Shown piece after piece: positions 59,520-64,000 of a DNA stretch of 64,000 nt. Source of the DNA: Nitricoxidireducens sp046726235 (GTDB lineage Bacteria > Pseudomonadota > Gammaproteobacteria > Burkholderiales > Rhodocyclaceae); assembly GCA_046726235.1 (NCBI GenBank), contig JBKPAD010000001.1, positions 62,001 through 126,000 of the forward strand, given 5' to 3'. The position numbers were made by a program, and so were the translations under genes. Every line of letters begins with the position of its first letter. Position 1 is the first letter of the stretch. The notes beneath the pieces are model-generated. The model was not told where the DNA came from. It worked only from the letters and a program-made list of their open reading frames with translations, and did not search any database.

Positions 59520-59880
59520 AGCCGCCCTGCTTGCCGACGAGCGCCAGCGTGACGTGATTCGGCGCGCAGATCGCGACCGCGTTCGCTTGCGTCAGCCAGC
59601 CCTGCTTGACGCAGTACTGGCGCGGACCCGGGTCCGAGGCGACGCGGGCGCGGCCCGGGCGTACCTCGATCACGGAGACGCCGAGCGCGCCCTCGACCTC
59701 GATGCGCTTGGTGATCGACAGCGGCAGTTCGGCGACGACCGTGCCGTCGCGCTTGACGATCGCCTTCTCGGCCGGACCGCCGCGCCAGAGCAGCGGAAAT
59801 GAGACGCCGACGGCGATCAGCGCGACGCCCGCCACGAACCAGTCGCCCGGGCGAACCAGATGAAGCCAGCGGGAATTCAT
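59500..59880 (-). CDS. NusG domain II-containing membrane-anchored protein
   Basis: This 126-residue protein has a single N-terminal membrane segment (DWFVAGVALIAVGVSFPLLW) followed by a NusG domain II-like beta domain with AIVKRDGTVV, VSVIEVRPGRARVASDPGPRQYCVKQGWLTQANAVAICAPN. The Cys-containing CVKQGW and CAPN segments recur in this family. It probably faces the periplasm. It overlaps the Gx transporter gene by 20 bases and rapZ by 4 (ATGA). Family members often accompany ApbE flavin transferases or Rnf-like systems; the role is not established. Confidence 0.85.
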   Translation of the reverse strand: MNSRWLHLVRPGDWFVAGVALIAVGVSFPLLWRGGPAEKAIVKRDGTVVAELPLSITKRIEVEGALGVSVIEVRPGRARVASDPGPRQYCVKQGWLTQANAVAICAPNHVTLALVGKQGGYDSLNY

Positions 59881-60740
59881 TGGTCCGCCAGCGAGCGGTG
59901 GCGGACGAGGACTTTCACTTGGCCGGCGAACTGCCGCGCCAGCCACTCGGCGAAATACACCGAGCGGTGCTGGCCACCGGTGCAGCCGAGCGCCACCGTG
60001 AGGTAGGAGCGATTGTCGCGGATGTAGGCCGGCAGCCAGTCGGCGACGAAGCGGCGGATGTCCTCGGCCATCTTCATCGCCTCCTCCTGGCATTCGAGGA
60101 AGGCGATCACTTCCGGATCGCGCCCCGTCAGCGGCCGCAGCGCCGGGTCGTAATGCGGGTTCGGCAGGCAGCGCACATCGAAGACGAGGTCGGCGTCGAG
60201 CGGCAGGCCGTGCTTGAAGCCAAAGGATTCGAACAGCAGCGTCAAGCCCGCGCCATCGACCAGCGAAACGAAGTCCTTGACCAGGGCGCGCAGCGCGTTG
60301 GGCCGCAGGTTGCCGGTATCGATGCGGTGGCCGAGGTTGGCGAGCGTCTCGAGCGCGTCGCGCTCCCGCGCGATCGCCTCGGCCAGCGTGGTGTCGTCGC
60401 TCGCCAGCGGATGGCGGCGGCGCGTCTCGGAAAAGCGCTGGATCAGCACGTCGTCGCGCGCGTCGAGGAAGACGAAGCGCAGGTCGATGGCCGGATTCTC
60501 GCGCAGGTCGCGCAGCTGTTTGGGCAGCGCGGCGATACTGGCGCCGCCGCGCATGTCGACGGCCACCGCGACACTCGTGTAGCCCTCGTTGCGCAGTTGC
60601 GCCACGAGTTGCGGCAGCAGGTTCGCGGGCAGGTTGTCGACGCAATAGAAGCCGGCGTCCTCGAGCACATTGAGGGCGATGCTCTTGCCGGAACCGGACA
60701 GGCCGCTGATGAGGACGAGTTGCAGGCGAGGGACGGACAT
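59877..60740 (-). CDS. rapZ: RNase adaptor protein RapZ
   Basis: This 287-residue P-loop protein has the Walker A GLSGSGKS at 13-20 and the conserved C-terminal GCTGGQHRSV. The RapZ-typical CVDNLPANLLP and the SFGFKHGLP segment are present. In E. coli RapZ directs GlmY/GlmZ-dependent control of GlmS, linking amino-sugar supply to demand, and it binds GlcN6P. In many betaproteobacteria the gene stands near PTS-related genes; here it precedes the NusG-II gene. The ATG at 60740 starts MSVPRLQLV. Confidence 0.94.
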   Translation of the reverse strand: MSVPRLQLVLISGLSGSGKSIALNVLEDAGFYCVDNLPANLLPQLVAQLRNEGYTSVAVAVDMRGGASIAALPKQLRDLRENPAIDLRFVFLDARDDVLIQRFSETRRRHPLASDDTTLAEAIARERDALETLANLGHRIDTGNLRPNALRALVKDFVSLVDGAGLTLLFESFGFKHGLPLDADLVFDVRCLPNPHYDPALRPLTGRDPEVIAFLECQEEAMKMAEDIRRFVADWLPAYIRDNRSYLTVALGCTGGQHRSVYFAEWLARQFAGQVKVLVRHRSLADQ

Positions 60741-60821
60741 GGCGCGAAAGGTCGGGGCGAGGCCCTATGGTAGCATCGGCGCCCCTCCCGTCCGGGGCGC
60801 CGCGGCGCCCGCCAGCCGCCG

Positions 60822-61370
60822 ATGGATCGCGCCGACCGCCAGTGGAAATCGCAGGCCTTTCAGGCCGGCTCACCGGCCTGGTTGCGGCCCTGGCTAACGG
60901 ACCCCGCCTCCCTAACCGCCCGCCTCGCCGCACGCTGCTCGACGCTGCAGGTGCGCGTGCTGCGCCAGGCGACGGCGCTGCCGAACGAAGACGAACGCCG
61001 CCTGATCGGCCTGCCGCGCGGCCGCCGCGCCTGGCTGCGCGAAGTGCTGCTGGTCGCCGACGGGCGCGCGGTCGTCTTCGCCCACAGCGTGATCGCCCCG
61101 CGCGACCTGCGCGGCGCATGGCGCATGGCGGCGGGCGTCGGCGGTCGGCCGCTCGGCGCGGCGCTGTTCGCCGATCCGCGCATCGTCCGCGGCGCGCTGC
61201 ATTGCGAGCGCCTCGACGCCGGCCATCCGTTGCACCGGCGCGCGCAGCAGGCGGTCGGCTGCGCCCTGCCCGCGCTCTGGGCGCGGCGCTCGCGCTTCCT
61301 GCATCGCGGCCGCCCGCTGCTGGTGACCGAAGTCTTCCTGCCGGCGATTCGGGATTTACGCCGCCGCTGA
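60822..61370 (+). CDS. ubiC: Chorismate lyase
   Basis: This 182-residue enzyme converts chorismate to 4-hydroxybenzoate and pyruvate, the first ubiquinone step. It has WLTDPASLTARL, LREVLLVADGRAVVFAHSV and the C-terminal RPLLVTEVFLP, matching UbiC. Length fits the family. It is divergent from rapZ (81 bases between) and overlaps the convergent LysR gene by 15 bases. With ubiX nearby the region is partly devoted to ubiquinone synthesis. Confidence 0.92.
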   Translation: MDRADRQWKSQAFQAGSPAWLRPWLTDPASLTARLAARCSTLQVRVLRQATALPNEDERRLIGLPRGRRAWLREVLLVADGRAVVFAHSVIAPRDLRGAWRMAAGVGGRPLGAALFADPRIVRGALHCERLDAGHPLHRRAQQAVGCALPALWARRSRFLHRGRPLLVTEVFLPAIRDLRRR

Positions 61371-62279
61371 GCGCGCGGTCGCCTTCGCTTCGGCGACCAG
61401 CCAGGCGGCGAAGCGGTCCACTTCCGGCCGCATTCCGGCCGGTCCGCGCACCAGATAGTAGGTGCGCTCGACGCGGTGGCGCGCGTCGCCGAGCGCGACC
61501 AGCCGGCCTTCGGCGATCGACTGCGCGACCAGCGGGCCCCGGCCCAGCGCCAGCCCGCGGCCGTCCTCGGCGGCGCGGATCAGCTGGTCATACTGGTTGA
61601 AGCGCAGCACCGCCTGCGGCGCCGCCTGGCCGAGGCCGAGCCCCTGCAGCCACGGCTCCCACTCGAACCACGGCGTCTTGTTGCCGCTCTCAAAGGCAAG
61701 CAGCGTCAACTGCGCGAGATGCTCCGGCTTCAGCACGGCCGGCAGCGTCGCGGCCAACCGCGGGCTCGCGACCGGGAACACCAGTTCTTCGAACAGCGCC
61801 ACCGCGCCGGGCGGCGCAGTTTCGGGTGCGACGTAGCGCAGCGCCAGGTCGATGCCCTCGCGGTCGAGGTCGATCAGGCGGTTGTCGGCCGAGATCAGCA
61901 CGTCGAGGTCGGGCTCGAGTTCCTGGAAGGCGGCGAGCCGCGGCACCAGCCACAGCGAGGCGATGCTGACCGCCGCCGAGACGGTGACGCGCGGCCGCCG
62001 TCGCGCCGCCTTGAGGCCGGCGCAGACTTCCGCGAGCCGCGACAGCGTCTCGCCGACGGCGCGCTGCAGGATCTCGCCTTCGGGCGTCAGCGTCAGGCGG
62101 CGCACCTCGCGGCGGAACAGGCGCACGCCGAGTTGCTCCTCCAGCGTCGCGATCTGCCGGCTGATCGCCGACTGCGTCAGGAACAGTTCGGCCGCCGCCT
62201 TGGTGAAGCTGCCGTGGCGGGCGGCCGCCTCGAAGCCCTTGAGCGGATCGAGCGACGGCAGGCTGCGCAGGTCATGCAT
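61356..62279 (-). CDS. LysR family transcriptional regulator (GcvA-like)
   Basis: This 307-residue regulator has the N-terminal winged helix-turn-helix (GSFTKAAAELFLTQSAISRQIATLEEQLGVRLFRR, about 23-57) followed by an effector-binding domain with DLALRYV. The opening LPSLDPLKGFEAAARHGSF is typical of the GcvA group. It is divergent from the DUF2917 gene 111 bases away and probably regulates it. The inducer is unknown. Confidence 0.92.
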   Translation of the reverse strand: MHDLRSLPSLDPLKGFEAAARHGSFTKAAAELFLTQSAISRQIATLEEQLGVRLFRREVRRLTLTPEGEILQRAVGETLSRLAEVCAGLKAARRRPRVTVSAAVSIASLWLVPRLAAFQELEPDLDVLISADNRLIDLDREGIDLALRYVAPETAPPGAVALFEELVFPVASPRLAATLPAVLKPEHLAQLTLLAFESGNKTPWFEWEPWLQGLGLGQAAPQAVLRFNQYDQLIRAAEDGRGLALGRGPLVAQSIAEGRLVALGDARHRVERTYYLVRGPAGMRPEVDRFAAWLVAEAKATARSAAA

Positions 62280-62390
62280 GATTTTTTCTCATCTAACACA
62301 TTCAGATTGATCGTTTGTCATCCACCGTTGCTAGTCGTACCTTGATGACACAGAAACATCGATGCGCTTTTCGCATTAAAGGATACGACC

Positions 62391-62705
62391 ATGGCCAGGA
62401 TCACGCAACACACGCACTGCGAGCTTTCGCGCCGCGAACTGCTGACGCTGACGGACGCCGCCGGCCACCGCATCGCGTGCCGGTCGGGCGAGCTCTGGAT
62501 CACCCAGGACGGCGAAGGCGACGTGCTGCTGCGCCCCGGCGACGACTGGCGGGTGGCGAACGCGCAGCCTGTCGTCGTCTCCGCGCTGCAGCCGGCGGCG
62601 TTCAGCGTCGAGCGCCCGGCGCCGGTCGAGACCCGCGTGCCGGTGTTCCGGCTCGGCCGCGCCTTCCCGGCGCTGGCGCTGTTCCCCAGCCCGCTGCTGC
62701 GCTGA
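62391..62705 (+). CDS. DUF2917 domain protein
   Basis: This 104-residue protein has CRSGELWITQDGEGDVLLRPGDDWRV at 30-55, a small beta-rich domain typical of DUF2917. Function is unknown. Such genes commonly stand next to a divergent GcvA-like LysR gene in betaproteobacteria. AGGA 7 bases upstream supports the ATG at 62391. An ATGCG-CTTTT-CGCAT hairpin lies at 62372-62386 in the leader. The protein is followed after 10 bases by the tautomerase gene. Confidence 0.88.
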   Translation: MARITQHTHCELSRRELLTLTDAAGHRIACRSGELWITQDGEGDVLLRPGDDWRVANAQPVVVSALQPAAFSVERPAPVETRVPVFRLGRAFPALALFPSPLLR

Positions 62706-62715
62706 AGGAGAATCG

Positions 62716-63108
62716 ATGCCCTACCTCGACATCAAGCTCGCCGGCCCCTGCCTGCCGGAGAACATCGAACGCTTCGCGACGCGCATGACCGATCTCGTCG
62801 TCGACGTGCTGCACAAGCAACGCGAACTCACCGCCGCCGTCGTCCAGTGCGTCGCGCCGCATCACTGGCACGTCGGCGGCCGGTCGGTCAGCGCCGACGG
62901 CCGCGCGACCTTCTTCGTCGAGGCCAACGTCACGGCCGGCACGAATACGGCGGAAGAGAAGGCCGCCTTCGTCGCCGCCGCCTTCGCCGCCGCCGAAGCC
63001 ATCCTCGGCCGCATCGACGCCGCGAGCTACGTCATCGTGCGCGAAATCCCCGCCGACGCCTGGGGCTGGCAGGGCAAAACCCAGGCGGCACGCCACCCGG
63101 GCGGGTAA
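62716..63108 (+). CDS. Tautomerase (4-oxalocrotonate tautomerase-like)
   Basis: This 130-residue protein starts MPYLDIKLAGPC, so Pro would be N-terminal after Met removal, the catalytic base of the tautomerase superfamily. It is about twice the length of 4-OT. The segment HWHVGGRSV is unusual. AAGGAG precedes the ATG at 62716. Function is not known; in similar loci it is annotated only as tautomerase. It follows the DUF2917 gene and may be controlled by the same LysR protein. Confidence 0.85.
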   Translation: MPYLDIKLAGPCLPENIERFATRMTDLVVDVLHKQRELTAAVVQCVAPHHWHVGGRSVSADGRATFFVEANVTAGTNTAEEKAAFVAAAFAAAEAILGRIDAASYVIVREIPADAWGWQGKTQAARHPGG

Positions 63109-63162
63109 TTGACGCTTCATCGAATCGGAGTATGTTGGCGGCTCCCCAACCGGAGTTCCGTC

Positions 63163-63654
63163 ATGCGCACGACAACAATAGTGACGGCCGTGACCCTCGT
63201 CCTTGCGAGCCTCACGGCGAACGCCGCCGACAACACGCTGCTGATCCAGCTCGAGCCGACCGGCAAGTACCGCGTCTGGCATACCGAGGGCGAGAGCATG
63301 CTCAACGAGGACGAGACCCAGGTCCTGTCCGAGAACGCGACGCCCGAAGGCAGCGCGCCCATCCCGACCACCGCCGGCATGGCCAGCGCGCAGCGCACGA
63401 AGAACGGCGTCGTCGTGCACCTGCACGACAAGAAGACCGACCGCACGCTGCTGATCGACCGCGACGACTGCGGCGGCGTCAAGCTCTGGCACGGCGACGG
63501 CGCCACGCAGCTGCCCGAGGACAAGGTCACCGAGTTGATGATGAGCGCGCTGCCGACCGGCGGCGAGCGCCTGATGATCGGCGACCAGTACGTGCGCGGC
63601 TACACCGTGCGGCTCGGCGTCATCGCCGTGATGTGGACGCCGAAGAAGAAATAG
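63163..63654 (+). CDS. Secreted protein of unknown function
   Basis: This 163-residue protein has a clear signal peptide (MRTTTIVTAVTLVLASLTANA, cut near Ala21-Ala22), so it is likely periplasmic. The mature part is polar: LLIQLEPTGKYRVWHTEGES, then RTLLIDRDDCGGVKLWHGDGATQLPEDKVTELMM and GYTVRLGVIAVMWTPKKK. A duplicated pattern (xVWHTEG and KLWHGDG) hints at a repeated beta unit. No family is recognised. CGGAG precedes the ATG at 63163; an upstream start at 63109 would lack a signal peptide. Confidence 0.75.
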   Translation: MRTTTIVTAVTLVLASLTANAADNTLLIQLEPTGKYRVWHTEGESMLNEDETQVLSENATPEGSAPIPTTAGMASAQRTKNGVVVHLHDKKTDRTLLIDRDDCGGVKLWHGDGATQLPEDKVTELMMSALPTGGERLMIGDQYVRGYTVRLGVIAVMWTPKKK

Positions 63655-63661
63655 GCGGCGC

Positions 63662-64000
63662 TCAGGCCGCCATCGTCGGCACGATGAAGCCGTCCGCGAC
63701 CGCGATCGCCTTCGCCTTCAGCAGTTCCTCGTAGAGCCAGCGCGACAGCGCATCCGTCGGCATGCCGAGCGTGCGTGCGCCGACATCGACGAAGAACGGC
63801 ACGCCGGCGACGTAAGCCTCCAGCTCGGCGACCGGCAGCCGCTCCAGATCCAGCAGATTGAAGATGAAGCAGGCCTTGATGGCGTTCCGCGCCATGCGCG
63901 CCGGATCTTCCTCGAAGGCGGCAAGGCGCTTCCACGCGCGCGCCAGCGCCGCGTCGACGTCGCTGAACACCGCGCCGTGGCCCGGGATCACCGTGTCGAT
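63662..64000 (-). CDS. MBL-fold metallo-hydrolase, C-terminal part (runs off window)
   Basis: The frame stays open from the stop at 63662 to the window end at 64000 (112 codons). It contains IDTVIPGHGAVFSD near the edge, the metal-binding His of metallo-beta-lactamase fold hydrolases, and then a helical C-terminal part with LARAWKRLAAFEEDPARMARNAIKACFIFNLL. This resembles the C-terminus of glyoxalase II-like proteins. The N-terminal HxHxDH motif lies outside the window. Confidence 0.8.
   Translation of the reverse strand: MDTVIPGHGAVFSDVDAALARAWKRLAAFEEDPARMARNAIKACFIFNLLDLERLPVAELEAYVAGVPFFVDVGARTLGMPTDALSRWLYEELLKAKAIAVADGFIVPTMAA

Noticed and set aside
1..64000. tRNA, rRNA, CRISPR arrays, insertion sequences or phage genes
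   Set aside because: I saw no cloverleaf-like sequences, regularly spaced repeats, transposase motifs or terminal inverted repeats in the window.

Overview
The window reads as one end of a large surface-polysaccharide (O-antigen or capsule type) locus joined to conserved chromosomal genes of a Gram-negative proteobacterium. The flank order waaC-waaA / tolC-rhodanese-pcm / RND pump / ubiX / rapZ / ubiC, the high GC of the flank and the LPS-core genes fit a betaproteobacterium, possibly Rhodocyclales. That assignment comes from gene content and order only; no database search was possible.

Region 1 (1-7293, minus strand) is a tightly coupled operon. In transcription order it holds an N-acetyl sugar amidotransferase (WbpG type), its HisH and HisF partners, an acyltransferase broken at a nine-G tract, a two-domain oxidoreductase, a WecB-type UDP-GlcNAc 2-epimerase and the start of a heparinase-like gene that leaves the window. 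Region 2 (7716-15355) is a mosaic of small transcription blocks. On the plus strand lie an SDR epimerase, a B12-binding radical SAM protein, a DegT aminotransferase and a GT4 glycosyltransferase. A GT2 and a methyltransferase follow on the minus strand, then galE on the plus strand.

Region 3 (15352-48475, minus strand) is one long run of about 32 genes, mostly overlapping by ATGA, GTGA or TGATG. From its 5' end it encodes a core GT2, UDP-hexuronate enzymes and a nonulosonate-like set (SpsF-type CMP transferase, Gfo/Idh/MocA, DegT aminotransferase, SDR, GNAT, NeuB). Next come a formyltransferase plus NodB deacetylase, AsnB plus a second amidotransferase, two large GT-B-like proteins, LhgO and the Wzx flippase. 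A second unusual block follows: cyclase-family hydrolase, HpcH/HpaI aldolase, KdsB-like CMP transferase, two hexapeptide acetyltransferases, SDRs, a second B12 radical SAM protein, a D-2-hydroxyacid dehydrogenase and a HAD phosphatase. The run ends with UXS and a Wzy/ligase-like membrane protein.

Region 4 (48534-64000) is visibly more GC-rich and is housekeeping. It holds LPS core genes waaC-waaA, a TolC outer-membrane protein, rhodanese, Pcm, a TetR-MFP-RND efflux operon with a perfect palindromic operator, ubiX, a Gx-transporter/NusG-II pair, rapZ, ubiC, a LysR/DUF2917 divergent pair, a tautomerase, a secreted small protein and a partial MBL-fold hydrolase.

The central inference is that the locus builds a heavily modified polysaccharide with at least one CMP-activated ulosonic acid. 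Acetamidino, formyl, O-acetyl and perhaps radical-SAM-installed modifications are likely. The aldolase/KdsB-like block may be a second, undescribed route to a CMP-ulosonic acid.
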